A stretch of 64,000 nucleotides of DNA from Metabacillus halosaccharovorans. Lineage in GTDB: Bacteria > Bacillota > Bacilli > Bacillales > Bacillaceae. The notes beneath the pieces are model-generated. The model had not been told where the DNA came from. It worked only from the letters and a program-made list of their open reading frames with translations, and did no database searches. Below are positions 8,895 through 18,291 of the stretch, piece by piece; within the stretch, counting starts at the first letter, position 1; every line of letters begins with the position of its first letter. The stretch covers positions 1,116,001 through 1,180,000 of the forward strand of contig NZ_KV917372.1 of NCBI RefSeq assembly GCF_002019635.1, in the 5' to 3' direction. The position numbers and the translations under genes were made by a program.

Positions 8895-9077
8895 TTACAG
8901 TTCATAAGCATATTTTGTTAAAAATGCTTGTCTTCGTTTTGCTTGTGAAATAATTGTTTGTATTTCATTTTTATAAAATTTAACATGGGCACTTGAAAGG
9001 GCAAATAGCATTTCATTTTCCAGCTTATCTATTAGCGCTTGTTCTTCTTTGGTTAATAATGTTTTTTCTTCACTCAT
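8895..9077 (-). CDS. 60-residue hypothetical helical protein
   Basis: Small hydrophilic, alpha-helical protein (MSEEKTLLTKEEQALIDKLE, then SSAHVKFYKNEIQTIISQAK). No cysteines, membrane segment or recognisable domain. The start is the second of two tandem ATG codons, six bases after GAGGTG; the first ATG is only three bases away. It converges on the 42-residue gene over a shared terminator. I do not recognise the family; heptad-like spacing of Leu/Ile suggests a helical hairpin. Confidence 0.6.
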   Translation of the reverse strand: MSEEKTLLTKEEQALIDKLENEMLFALSSAHVKFYKNEIQTIISQAKRRQAFLTKYAYEL

Positions 9078-9080
9078 CAT

Positions 9081-9404
9081 TATCACCTCAATAGTTATAA
9101 AATCACATTTTTATAATTATTCGTACGTTAGATCACCTTTGTGTCGGTCATTCTAAATATGGAGGTTTATATTTATTGTTATTCTATGTATTACCTAATC
9201 TTCTTCTTACACCATTTACACTTTACCCTTTTATTTTATTTTCATACCTAAACACGTTTAAAGACATATACTCAATATCAGAAAAAAAGGTGACATGTCC
9301 AATAAAAATGGTAAAATAACTCCTATATATTTATTTTATAGATATATGCCAAGCCTTAAAGCAATCATATCAACCTTGCACACTATCTTTAGGAGGATTT
9401 ATAT
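9081..9404. other. Intergenic region before patA
   Basis: About 320 bases, AT rich, between divergent genes. No ORF with a ribosome binding site, no hairpin of note and no riboswitch were seen. The promoters of the 60-residue gene and patA must lie here but no strong -35/-10 pair stands out. Confidence 0.4.
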
Positions 9405-10556
9405 ATGGAACATTTAGTTAATTCTAAAGTAAAACAAATAGAACTCTCAGGCATTAGAAAGTTCTTTAATCTTGTAGCAGATTATGAAGATGTTATATCT
9501 CTCACAATTGGACAACCTGATTTTCCAACACCTGAGCATGTAAAAGTTGCAGGAATGAAGGCAATTGATGAAAATTTTACTACTTATACTCATAATGCCG
9601 GGTTGATTGAGTTAAGAGAAGCTGCTAGTCAATTTTTGAATAAAAAATATGGTTTAACCTATTCTCCAAATAACGAAATCATTACAACCGTTGGTGCTAG
9701 TCAAGCAATTGATTGTACGTTCCGTACAATACTTGAGACAGGGAGCGAGGTCATTTTACCTAGTCCCGTATATCCTGGATATGAACCGCTAATAAAACTC
9801 GCTGGTGGAACTCCAGTCTACGTTGATACAACGAAAACTGATTTTAAGTTAACTGCCGAACTTTTAGCTCCATACATAACAGAAAAGACTAGATGTATTG
9901 TTCTTCCTTACCCGTCCAACCCAACCGGAGTGACACTTACTGATGTAGAATTAAGAGAAATAGCAGATCTTGTCAGGGGAAAAGATATTTTTGTTTTATC
10001 AGATGAAATATATAGTGAATTAGTTTATGAAGGATCTCATCATTCTATCGCTAAACATATACGGGAACAAACTATTGTTATTAATGGCTTATCTAAGTCA
10101 CATAGTATGACTGGATGGAGAGTCGGCTTTGTATTTGCTCCTGAAGCTATCGCCAAACATCTATTAAAGGTTCATCAGTACAATGTTTCCTGCGCTACAT
10201 CTATATCTCAAAAAGCTGCCTTAGAAGCTTTAACGATTGGAATAGATGATGCTAATGTTATGAAGCATTCATACCAAGAACGTTTAGATTATGTGTACGA
10301 TCGATTAATTCAAATGGGATTCGATGTAGTAAAACCGAATGGAGCTTTTTATTTATTTCCCAATATTAGCCAATTCAAGCAATCTTCGTTTGATTTTGCA
10401 CTATCATTGGTGAAAAATGCTGGAGTTGCTTTAGTACCCGGCAGTGCTTTTTCGGAATATGGAGAAGGATACGTACGCCTATCATACGCTTACTCAATGG
10501 AGCAATTAAAAAAAGCAATGGACAGAATGGAAAACTACGTAACAACCCTTACATGA
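9405..10556 (+). CDS. patA: PLP-dependent aminotransferase A
   Basis: 383-residue class I/II aminotransferase acting in amino-acid metabolism, probably on lysine/diaminopimelate or aromatic side pathways as proposed for PatA. Visible signatures: LTIGQPDFPTPEHV near residue 33, TTYTHNAGLIELREA, YPSNPTG (around 167-173), the aspartate of SDEIYSELVYEG, and the PLP-binding lysine in INGLSKSHSMTGWRVGF. The C-terminal substrate arginine lies in EGYVRLSYAYS. The start ATG follows AGGAGG at eight bases. patA beside kinA and near cheV matches the B. subtilis order as I recall it. Substrate specificity is inferred from the name only. Confidence 0.92.
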   Translation: MEHLVNSKVKQIELSGIRKFFNLVADYEDVISLTIGQPDFPTPEHVKVAGMKAIDENFTTYTHNAGLIELREAASQFLNKKYGLTYSPNNEIITTVGASQAIDCTFRTILETGSEVILPSPVYPGYEPLIKLAGGTPVYVDTTKTDFKLTAELLAPYITEKTRCIVLPYPSNPTGVTLTDVELREIADLVRGKDIFVLSDEIYSELVYEGSHHSIAKHIREQTIVINGLSKSHSMTGWRVGFVFAPEAIAKHLLKVHQYNVSCATSISQKAALEALTIGIDDANVMKHSYQERLDYVYDRLIQMGFDVVKPNGAFYLFPNISQFKQSSFDFALSLVKNAGVALVPGSAFSEYGEGYVRLSYAYSMEQLKKAMDRMENYVTTLT

Positions 10557-10635
10557 TCTTTTTTATTCGTTTTCAATCAACCGTTAACTTTCTGAAACAG
10601 CGGCACTTGCCGTTGTTTCAGCTTAACGAAAAATT

Positions 10636-12441
10636 TTATCCACATGGCAATATAATTGTAAATATACTTCCTTTTCCTACTTCACTTTCTACATACATAT
10701 TACCGTTATGGTTTTCAATTATTTTATATGTAATCATTAACCCTAAACCATTTCCCTTTTCCTTCGTCGTTAAGAAAGGTTCACCTATTCTCTCAAGAAA
10801 TTCAGGAGGAATCCCTTCTCCTTCATCCTTTACAATAATTTTAACAGAGTGGTTGATTTTCTCTGTCAATACTTTTACTTTACCGCCTTTAGGCATAGCA
10901 TCTATTGCATTTTTAAACAAATTAATAAATACTTGTTTTAATTGATTTTCATCGCAATTGATTTGCAATTCCGGGAAAGAATGCTCTTGTAAGATTGAAA
11001 CATTATTCATATTCCCTTGTGTTTCTAGTAGAATCGCAACGTCATTGAGTAATATTACCAAATCCGTTTTTGTAAATTTTGTTTCCTGTGGCTTTGCTAA
11101 CATAAGAAGCTCACTTAATATCATTTCGATTCGATTGAGCTCTGAAAAAATGATATGAAAATATTGACTATGATTAGAAATATCCGGTTGCATGATTTGC
11201 AAAAATCCTTTGATGGATGTTAATGGATTACGAATTTCATGTGCAATACCTGCAGCCAGCTGCCCTGCAATTGATAATTTTTCAGATCTAATCATTAACT
11301 CTTCTGTTTTTTTTCGGTAAGAAATATCACGCAAAATCACTTGAACTGCTTTTTCCCCATAATAGGTTGTAGGAATGCATACCATCTCAGTATATATGGT
11401 TGTTTCTTTTGAAATTAACCAAGATTGCTTTGTTAGTTGTACATCTGACGTTCCGTCTAATATATGTTTTAAAGAATTTCTCATTGTCTGATGATCGCCT
11501 GGATGTAAATATTCATAAATATTACGTCCCAACATATCTGGATAATCTTCGGCCTTAAAAAGCTTCACACCTGATTCATTCATAAACACCCATTTATCTT
11601 TATGAATAACTGCTATTGTATCGATTGAATTATCAATGAGCCTTTGATATCTTTCTCTACTTTTCTGGAGGATCTTTTGAAAGTTCCTTCTAGAGGAAAT
11701 GTCATTCATAACTACCAGCTCAGCTGAGTCCCCTTTAAATTTCGTTAGCGAGGCCATTATCTCCAGATTGATTTCACGGCCATCTAACGTGTGCCAAGTT
11801 TCTTCAATAATACCGATTTTTTCCCCTTTGTATAATCGATATTCTCTATTTTTTATGACATCATGATATCCTTTATCCGTAAAATCGAATGTATGTTTCC
11901 CAATTAGCTGTTCCTTTGAATGTGCCCCTAATAAGTCCTGAAATGCTTGATTGACGAAACAAAGCTTTCCCTTCTTTGATATGAAAACAGGTGTAGGCAA
12001 ATCTTCTAATAGTATACGGTCTTGACTCACAAATTCTTTATCATTCGATTTGGTTAAGCTATTCTGTTTACGGTCAGTCAAGCGGGTAGCTGCTTTGGTT
12101 AATAATCTCATTTTGAGGATGATTTCCTGCTGAACACCTTTAACTTTGCTGCGGATAAAGTCAAGATCAGCTTCAAACCAGACATATTTACCTGATTTAG
12201 TAAAAAAACGGAATGAGCAAGGATGAAGATGATGCTCATTATAAAAGTAACTTTCTACTAAAAATAAATCCTCAATATGTAAAAATTCCTTCATGTACTT
12301 ACCGATCAGTTCAGAACTTGAATAGCCCAGTAATTCTAATGAATTGGATGAAATATATTGAAAGCGGCCATTTGAAGAGACAACAGCATATAGTTCTAAA
12401 GACTGACTCACTTCCTCTTGACGTACTAAGCCTCTTTCCAT
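10636..12441 (-). CDS. kinA: Sporulation sensor histidine kinase KinA
   Basis: 601-residue soluble histidine kinase that starts the phosphorelay to Spo0F, Spo0B and Spo0A. Three PAS domains occupy about residues 15-120, 150-250 and 265-370; their sequences follow B. subtilis KinA closely (FLVESYFYNEHHLHPC, MVCIPTTYYGEKAVQVILRD). The dimerisation/phospho-acceptor His is in AAGIAHEIRNPLTSIKGFLQ near residue 402. The ATPase domain has the N box, DEGEGIPPEFLERIGEP (G1) and EKGNGLGL (G2). The ATG at 12441 has GGTGGGAG upstream. There is no membrane segment, in keeping with KinA being cytosolic. The gene converges with patA. A sigma-H promoter is expected but I could not place one convincingly. Confidence 0.96.
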   Translation of the reverse strand: MERGLVRQEEVSQSLELYAVVSSNGRFQYISSNSLELLGYSSSELIGKYMKEFLHIEDLFLVESYFYNEHHLHPCSFRFFTKSGKYVWFEADLDFIRSKVKGVQQEIILKMRLLTKAATRLTDRKQNSLTKSNDKEFVSQDRILLEDLPTPVFISKKGKLCFVNQAFQDLLGAHSKEQLIGKHTFDFTDKGYHDVIKNREYRLYKGEKIGIIEETWHTLDGREINLEIMASLTKFKGDSAELVVMNDISSRRNFQKILQKSRERYQRLIDNSIDTIAVIHKDKWVFMNESGVKLFKAEDYPDMLGRNIYEYLHPGDHQTMRNSLKHILDGTSDVQLTKQSWLISKETTIYTEMVCIPTTYYGEKAVQVILRDISYRKKTEELMIRSEKLSIAGQLAAGIAHEIRNPLTSIKGFLQIMQPDISNHSQYFHIIFSELNRIEMILSELLMLAKPQETKFTKTDLVILLNDVAILLETQGNMNNVSILQEHSFPELQINCDENQLKQVFINLFKNAIDAMPKGGKVKVLTEKINHSVKIIVKDEGEGIPPEFLERIGEPFLTTKEKGNGLGLMITYKIIENHNGNMYVESEVGKGSIFTIILPCG

Positions 12442-12655
12442 TCGTTCTCCCACCTTTTTCGTGACCTCTATACTAGTTCATAAGTTTTATATAACGAACA
12501 AATAACTCGATTATTTTAACCTTAATAATTCTATTTCTATAGTAAAAAATCCTTTTTTAAGCCCGTATGTTTCTTAAAAATAAGTTTACATTGTTCTGTA
12601 AGTTTGTCAATCTATCAAATTTCATTATTCTATTCTTTTTTGAAGAAATCATAAG

Positions 12656-12684
12656 AAAAAAACTTGGCTTTTCGCCAAGTTTTT
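12656..12684 (-). terminator. Terminator of small 58-residue gene
   Basis: AAACTTGGC/GCCAAGTTT stem with a five-base loop; on the minus strand it is followed by seven T. It overlaps the stop codon of the gene at 12683. Confidence 0.8.
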
Positions 12685-12859
12685 AGCCTTTATATTCCCC
12701 ATTATTTTTAGACGCTTTTTCTATTTTAGCCTTATCTTTATGAATTTTATTTGCAGCAGCACTTCCAAATTCATGGCTAAATTCCGAATCAAGTACACTG
12801 GAATCAAAGCCTTTTTTATTTTTTTGTTGTGGATCATTTTTTTTCGTTCGTTTTGCCAT
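12683..12859 (-). CDS. 58-residue Lys-rich hypothetical protein
   Basis: Starts MAKRTKKNDPQQKNKKGFDS, continues with a SEFSHEFGSAAANKIH segment and ends in a Lys/Asn tail. AAGGAGTG lies seven bases before the ATG and a terminator overlaps the stop codon, so this is a real small gene. The product is basic, hydrophilic and probably disordered. The composition recalls minor small acid-soluble spore proteins, but no named Ssp family is recognised. It sits between kinA and pbpH, both linked to sporulation. Confidence 0.7.
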   Translation of the reverse strand: MAKRTKKNDPQQKNKKGFDSSVLDSEFSHEFGSAAANKIHKDKAKIEKASKNNGEYKG

Positions 12860-12936
12860 TTTTCTTCACTCCTTTCACATGCTTAACCTTATTTTGCGAT
12901 AGGAAGAATGAAATATGTGATAAATAAATTTCCATA

Positions 12937-12978
12937 AATAGCAAAAGAAGAGGGAATTATTCCTCTTCTTTTGCTATT
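12937..12978 (-). terminator. Terminator spanning the pbpH stop codon
   Basis: 17-bp inverted repeat (12937-12953 with 12962-12978); the stop codon of pbpH is in the loop. The T run is on the plus-strand side, so on the minus strand it may act as a 3' stabiliser or partial terminator. Confidence 0.7.
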
Positions 12979-15053
12979 TTTTCTGAATCAATTTCGGTTG
13001 TGGTGACATATTTCTTTTGTAGGTCTATATAAGCCTTAATAACTCTGTTTGCTATATATTTGTTTACAGAATCACGGTCATTACTTGCCCATGGTACAAC
13101 AACGCTAAAAGCTATTTCCGGATTATCGGCTGGATAATAACCTACGAAGTTTAAGTTGTTCGTTTTCTTACCCCAATATTCGCGTTTTGGACCATAGTAA
13201 TTTGTTTGTGATGTCCCAGTTTTACCTGCAGCATCATATTTAATGTATTTTGAAGCAGTACCACCCGCTGATTGTACAACCATTTTAAATCCTTGTTGAA
13301 CACGTTCAACTTCTTCCGAAGTATTGTTTATACGATTTAATACAGTAGGAGACTTATCTACAGCAATTGGCCCTAGTGTTGATTCTTCAACAGGGGTATG
13401 GATACTTGTGACGATTCTCGGTTGAACACGTGTACCACCATTAGCTATAACAGATACGTATTGAGCCAATTGAAGTGGTGTATACGTATCGAACTGTCCA
13501 ATCGAAATGTCCAGAAGCTTACCAGCAGCATCAGGTGTACTTAACAAACCAGCTGATTCCTGAGGCAAATCAATACCCGTTGGAACTCCTAAACCAAATT
13601 GTGCGAAATAATTACGAAGCTTTTGGAAGTCCTCCGTTGACACATTTAATGGACCATGAGGAACATATTTTACATCTGCAATTCTTAAAGCAACATTAAA
13701 CATATAAACATTTGATGACTTCTGTAATGCAGTTAAATCAGTAACATAATTGAGAGTACTATAAGAACTTTTTGGTGGAGTTCCTTTGAAATACATTGTT
13801 TTATCAACAAATCCTTGCCCAATAGGCATCCCATCCTGATAACCAGCTAGCACTGTTGCACCCTTTACAGTTGATCCAGCCTCATACTGAGTAGCAAAGG
13901 CACCATAAGCAAAGTCAAGCATTTCTCCACTTCGGTCATCTGGATCAAGCATCTTTCCAGCCATTGCTAATACATCACCTTGATACGGATCCATCATCAC
14001 GACAAATGCCCGATCCATTAGAAAGTGACTTCTACTGGCTTTGCGGAGCTCTTCTTCAATGATTTTTTCTACTTCCATCTGCAATTCCATATCAAATGAC
14101 AGCTTCAAATCATATCCGCGTTGTCCTTCTTCAACAACTTGTTCGGAAACAATATTCCCATTATTATCAGAAATATATTCTATTTTTGCTTTTTTAGGAT
14201 TTAAATAATCTTCATATTGATATTCAAGATAACTTTTTCCTACACGTTCATTTCTTGCATATCCTCGTGCATTGTAATAATCCTGACGTGATTGAAGAAT
14301 ACCCTGTTCAGCTGAAGTTACTCCACCGAAAATCGTTTGTAAGGAATCATATGGGTATTCACGTCCCCAATCTGTAATAACATCCACTCCAGGAAGCTGT
14401 TCTAAATGTTCAGCAACAAGTGCAACCTCATCATCTGTCAAATTTAGCGATTTTACAACTTGTGGTTCATATTGGTAGCCTGATGAAAAACGTGTGTAAA
14501 TATAAGCTAGCTCCATATCTTCCAGGCTGTTCTTAATTTTATTAATTTCAGCTTCCGGAACACGTTCTACTTGTAGTTTATATGTTTCAGATGGTTCTAA
14601 CTCCAATTCACTTTCAGCTAATAATTCCTTTGCTTTTGTTGGATTTGAAGCTAACCAAAAATCGCGAATATCTCGTTCCTTAAGCTCTTCTTCTAAGTAT
14701 TCGGGTTCATAGCTAATATACTCTGCAAGCTTAATGGCCGTATTGATTTTGTCTTCTGCTTTTGTCGTCTTATCAACGGTATAGGTAATCGCCGGTACCC
14801 TTTTGTTATCAACAACAACACGGTTGTACCTGTCATACATTTTCCCACGTGGAGCAGGCAGACTTGCGTAATCTGATTCAGTTTTTGAAACTTCCTTCGA
14901 AAATTCTTCCCCTTGAACAATTTGAACGACTCCTAATCGAACAATTAAAGCAACAAATAACAGGAAAACAACAAAAAAGAACACATTGGTCCTTATATAC
15001 CTTGATTTTCTCAGCTTTCGTTGTTCTGATTTACTTGTGTTTTGTTCTGTCAA
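12957..15053 (-). CDS. pbpH: Class B penicillin-binding protein PbpH
   Basis: 698-residue bitopic transpeptidase for lateral-wall peptidoglycan synthesis. A single N-terminal membrane anchor covers residues 24-45. The PBP dimerisation domain (about 60-330) begins with APRGKMYDRYNR. The transpeptidase domain follows: active-site Ser in GSTVKG, SSN, and KTGTS with the preceding AAGKT. The start is TTG, four bases after AGGAGGGAG. It belongs with PBP2A/PbpH rather than PBP2B because there is no PASTA tail. Synteny next to ykwC and kinA favours pbpH over pbpA; this is inference. The C-terminus is highly charged. It is transcribed alone, with a hairpin across its stop codon. Confidence 0.92.
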   Translation of the reverse strand: MTEQNTSKSEQRKLRKSRYIRTNVFFFVVFLLFVALIVRLGVVQIVQGEEFSKEVSKTESDYASLPAPRGKMYDRYNRVVVDNKRVPAITYTVDKTTKAEDKINTAIKLAEYISYEPEYLEEELKERDIRDFWLASNPTKAKELLAESELELEPSETYKLQVERVPEAEINKIKNSLEDMELAYIYTRFSSGYQYEPQVVKSLNLTDDEVALVAEHLEQLPGVDVITDWGREYPYDSLQTIFGGVTSAEQGILQSRQDYYNARGYARNERVGKSYLEYQYEDYLNPKKAKIEYISDNNGNIVSEQVVEEGQRGYDLKLSFDMELQMEVEKIIEEELRKASRSHFLMDRAFVVMMDPYQGDVLAMAGKMLDPDDRSGEMLDFAYGAFATQYEAGSTVKGATVLAGYQDGMPIGQGFVDKTMYFKGTPPKSSYSTLNYVTDLTALQKSSNVYMFNVALRIADVKYVPHGPLNVSTEDFQKLRNYFAQFGLGVPTGIDLPQESAGLLSTPDAAGKLLDISIGQFDTYTPLQLAQYVSVIANGGTRVQPRIVTSIHTPVEESTLGPIAVDKSPTVLNRINNTSEEVERVQQGFKMVVQSAGGTASKYIKYDAAGKTGTSQTNYYGPKREYWGKKTNNLNFVGYYPADNPEIAFSVVVPWASNDRDSVNKYIANRVIKAYIDLQKKYVTTTEIDSEKIAKEEE

Positions 15054-15197
15054 AGAACTCCCTCCTATCTAATGTTTTTTCTATATAAAAAAAGTGATTT
15101 ATAAAATTAGGCTACCCTTTATTTTACCACTAATAAACAAGAAGAGATAGATTGCTTTATGACATTCATGTGAAAGACGAAAAAGTGAAATGAACTT

Positions 15198-15231
15198 AAA
15201 AGGCTGCCCATTTTTAATTGGGCAGCCTTTT
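15198..15231 (-). terminator. Terminator of ykwC
   Basis: 13-bp stem (15198-15210 with 15219-15231) with an eight-base loop; TTTT follows on both strands. It lies 60 bases downstream of the ykwC stop. Confidence 0.85.
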
Positions 15232-15292
15232 ATATTTAGACGACTTTATTTTAGGAAAAGTTTCAAAAAAGATTATTATTTGTGCTTTTTCT

Positions 15293-16162
15293 TCAAATTT
15301 CTTCCCATAATTTCACTAAAGCTTGTGTACCTTTATCTTCAAAACCAGCTTCAGCCATTTTCTCGTACAATTGATGTGCAAGTTCCAATCCAGGAGTATA
15401 AAGGTTCATTGTATTTGATTCATCAAGTGCAATGCCCATATCTTTTATAAAGTGCTTAATAAAGAAACCAGGTTCAAAATCATCTGCCAACATACGTGGT
15501 GCAAGATTGCTTAATGACCAACTTCCTGCTGCACCGGTCGTAATACTTTTCAGTACATTTTCAGGTTCCAGCCCTGATTTTTTCGCGTAAGAAATCGCCT
15601 CGCAAACACCGATCATACCTGAAGCGATAGCAATTTGGTTACACATTTTTGTATGTTGACCAGACCCGGCTTCTCCTTGATAGACAATGTTTTGTCCCAT
15701 CTTTTCAAACAGAGGAAGACAATAGTCAAAAGCTTCTTTATCACCGCCAACCATAATCGCTAACCGTGCTTCTCTAGCTCCTATATCTCCTCCAGATACA
15801 GGGGCGTCAAGAGAATATATATCTTTTAATTTAGCCTGTTCATATATCTTTTTAGCCAACGAAGGTTGTGAGGTTGTCATATCGATAACATATGTACCAG
15901 GTTTTGCCGAGGAAACGATCCCATTTTCTCCCAAGTATACTTCTTCAACATCTTTTGGGTAGCCAATCATGGTAATAATGATTTCACATTCATTAGCTAG
16001 TCCACTAATAGAATCCATCCAAACGGCCCCTAATTTTATAAGATCTTCTGCTTTTTCCTTTGTTCTTGTATAGACACTTAGAGAATAACCTGCATGTAAT
16101 ATATGTTTAGCCATGCTTTGTCCCATAACACCTAATCCAATAAATCCAACCTTTTGTTTCAT
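15293..16162 (-). CDS. ykwC: NAD(P)-dependent beta-hydroxyacid dehydrogenase YkwC
   Basis: 289-residue member of the 3-hydroxyisobutyrate/6-phosphogluconate-like dehydrogenases. The Rossmann motif GFIGLGVMGQSMAKHI is at the N-terminus. The substrate motif DAPVSGGDIGA follows near residue 118, and the catalytic lysine is in GSGQHTKMCNQIAIA near 170. The C-terminal half is the all-helical domain with SITTGAAGSWSLSNLAPRM, almost identical to B. subtilis YkwC as I remember it. The ATG at 16162 follows AAGGAGGAG; a longer frame upstream has no such site. The natural substrate is not known. The SDR gene 80 bases upstream on the same strand may be cotranscribed. Confidence 0.93.
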   Translation of the reverse strand: MKQKVGFIGLGVMGQSMAKHILHAGYSLSVYTRTKEKAEDLIKLGAVWMDSISGLANECEIIITMIGYPKDVEEVYLGENGIVSSAKPGTYVIDMTTSQPSLAKKIYEQAKLKDIYSLDAPVSGGDIGAREARLAIMVGGDKEAFDYCLPLFEKMGQNIVYQGEAGSGQHTKMCNQIAIASGMIGVCEAISYAKKSGLEPENVLKSITTGAAGSWSLSNLAPRMLADDFEPGFFIKHFIKDMGIALDESNTMNLYTPGLELAHQLYEKMAEAGFEDKGTQALVKLWEEI

Positions 16163-16245
16163 CAGTAACTCCTCCTTGTTTTTTATGGACATTTTCATTA
16201 CTTATTACTCTGTAACTTGTTTTGTCTGGGTTGATTTTCGGTTAA

Positions 16246-17034
16246 TTAAATTGACTTAACCATACCTCCATCAATTAAGAAGGTTTGACCAGTCATAAAA
16301 CTATTATGATCAGACAAAAGAAATGCAACATAATTTGCGAATTCCTCAGGTAAACCATATCTTCCCAAAGGAATCGTTTTTCTCATTTTATCTTCTATTT
16401 CCTCTTTTGAAATCCCATTATTTTTGGCTGCTGTTTCATCCAGAAACGCTACCCGGTCTGTTGCAATTCGGCCGGGTGCCACCGTATTTATTAGTATTTG
16501 ATATGGAGCAAGTTCTGAAGCCAATGTTTTAGATAAACCGATTATTCCAGTTCGAAATGTATTTGATAAAATAAGACCCGGAATAGGCTCTTTTACTGAT
16601 GAAGAGGCGATATTGACAATTTTGCCACCATTTTGTTTCATGTGAGGTAAAACCGCTCTAATCATCCGAATATAACTAAGCAGATTTAATTCAAACGAAT
16701 GCTGCCAATCTTCATCTGTCATTTGTTCAAATGTTCCTGCAGGTGGTCCTCCTGCATTATTAACTAAAAGATCAATGGATCCCAGATCGGTTACTGTTTT
16801 TGCAACCAGGCTTTCGATTTCCAGCTTGTTTTTTATATCACATGTTTGATAAATTATACGAGCATGACTTTTCTTTCTTTCAAGCTCTGCTTTTATCTTC
16901 TCCAGTTTTGCCTGGTCACGGCTGGATATCATTACATTAGCGCCTTGCTCAAACAATTTTTCAGCTATTGCCTTACCTAAACCTTGGCTCGAAGCGATTA
17001 CTAAGGCATTTTTACCTTTTAGATTAAGATCCAT
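16246..17034 (-). CDS. Atypical short-chain dehydrogenase/reductase
   Basis: 262-residue SDR-fold protein. The cofactor loop is degenerate: ALVIASSQGLGKAIAEKLFE in place of the usual TGxxxGIG, while NNAGG and NIASSS are retained. Where classical SDRs have the catalytic YxxxK, this protein reads SNTFR, so both Tyr and Lys are missing. That pattern recalls a beta-ketoacyl-reductase-like SDR subgroup noted for an imperfect catalytic tetrad. The C-terminal GQTFLIDGG is typical. The ATG at 17034 follows AGAGGTG. It may use another catalytic arrangement, bind cofactor as a sensor, or be inactive. It is upstream of ykwC on the same strand, which suggests a metabolic pair. Confidence 0.85.
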   Translation of the reverse strand: MDLNLKGKNALVIASSQGLGKAIAEKLFEQGANVMISSRDQAKLEKIKAELERKKSHARIIYQTCDIKNKLEIESLVAKTVTDLGSIDLLVNNAGGPPAGTFEQMTDEDWQHSFELNLLSYIRMIRAVLPHMKQNGGKIVNIASSSVKEPIPGLILSNTFRTGIIGLSKTLASELAPYQILINTVAPGRIATDRVAFLDETAAKNNGISKEEIEDKMRKTIPLGRYGLPEEFANYVAFLLSDHNSFMTGQTFLIDGGMVKSI

Positions 17035-17137
17035 TTTTTTCACCTCTTATGTATAATAATATATTTTATCATTACATGTATGAGTAGTGAGACTTTTTTC
17101 AGTAGAAGCTGTACTGCCCGTGAAATATAAAACAAAA

Positions 17138-17159
17138 ACTCCCATCGTTTGATGAGAGT
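17138..17159 (-). terminator. Terminator of splB
   Basis: ACTC-CATC/GATG-GAGT stem with a GTTT loop, followed on the minus strand by TTTTTG. It starts eight bases after the splB stop. Confidence 0.75.
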
Positions 17160-17166
17160 CTAGGAT

Positions 17167-18195
17167 TTACGTAAAATATTCAACTTTTGCTGTAGGAAAA
17201 TAATGATCAACATAATCTTCAAGTGTTTCTCGAAGTTCCTGTTCTTGATCCTTTGGATAGATATATTTTCCGATTCCATACCTGCCCCATTTATATCTTC
17301 TTTCCTCTTCATTTAACTCCAGCTTTGTTTTAGGATAATTTTTTTGTATCACTCTTTTTGCCGGTTTAGTGAAACGATGCTGAATCATCTCAAACGTGAT
17401 ATCATCTCGAACCTCTTTTGGCAGGGATGCATCGAGTTTTTCAAATAACACTTTGTATCCTTCTTGCCATCCTTCGTGAACATATATTGGAGCAACTATA
17501 AACCCTAGAGGATATCCGGCTTTCGCTACTTTTACGGCAGCTTCAATACGCATATCCAGCGGCGATGTTCCAGGTTCAAAATTTTTAATAACATAATCAG
17601 CATTTATACTAAAACGAAATCTGGTTTTGCCATAATGTTTCGCATCTAACAGATGGTCTACATGATGAAACTTCGTTACAAATCTAAGTCTTCCCATATC
17701 GGTTTGTCCAAAAAATTCGATGGCGGATTTTAGTGAATGTGTAAGGTGGTCAATTCCAACTATATCTGATGTACACGAAGCTTCAAAACGTGTGACTTCA
17801 GGTGATCGTTGCTCCATATAATTTTGAGCTTGTTCAAGGATTTCATCAACATTTACATATGTGCGAATATACGGTTTGCTTCCCATTGTTGTTTGTAAGT
17901 AACAATAATGACAATGCCCCATACAGCCAGTGGCTAATGGAATGGCATATTCCGCCGAAGGTTTTGAGCTATCAAATTCCAATGTCTTTCTTACCCCAAC
18001 GACAAGAGTTGATTTTGCATTCCGGTATTGTTGTAAGTGATTCTTACCAGGTATATTACGAACCTGGTTATGTGAAGTCGTTTCCCGAATTTCCAATCCC
18101 ATCTTCTCAAATTTTTCTTTCAATTCAACACCACGGGGATATTCCAAAGCTCTTGGTTCTATATAAACTAATTGTGGAACAAACGGTTTAATCAT
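17167..18195 (-). CDS. splB: Spore photoproduct lyase SplB
   Basis: 342-residue radical-SAM enzyme that reverses the 5-thyminyl-5,6-dihydrothymine lesion made by UV in spore DNA. The [4Fe-4S]-binding cluster motif CMGHCHYCYLQ near residue 90 is the Cx3Cx2C arrangement of radical-SAM proteins. Family-specific segments seen are EYAIPLATGCMGHCHY, YVNVDEILEQA, RFEASCTSDIVGIDHLT and RFSINADYV. The usual Bacillus length is about 342, matching. It lies 96 bases downstream of splA, the classic splAB operon, normally made in the forespore under sigma-G. The start ATG follows AAAGGAAGG. Confidence 0.97.
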   Translation of the reverse strand: MIKPFVPQLVYIEPRALEYPRGVELKEKFEKMGLEIRETTSHNQVRNIPGKNHLQQYRNAKSTLVVGVRKTLEFDSSKPSAEYAIPLATGCMGHCHYCYLQTTMGSKPYIRTYVNVDEILEQAQNYMEQRSPEVTRFEASCTSDIVGIDHLTHSLKSAIEFFGQTDMGRLRFVTKFHHVDHLLDAKHYGKTRFRFSINADYVIKNFEPGTSPLDMRIEAAVKVAKAGYPLGFIVAPIYVHEGWQEGYKVLFEKLDASLPKEVRDDITFEMIQHRFTKPAKRVIQKNYPKTKLELNEEERRYKWGRYGIGKYIYPKDQEQELRETLEDYVDHYFPTAKVEYFT

Positions 18196-18291
18196 GATTG
18201 TACCTTCCTTTGTTAAAAGTCACTAAAAAGAACTATACATCATTAAAATTTGCATTTCGTTCCACCCTTAGTCTCAAAAATAATTTCCTAT

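Noticed and set aside
10553-10945. 130-codon plus-strand frame after patA
   Set aside because: It lies opposite the KinA ATPase domain and overlaps the patA stop; no ribosome binding site.
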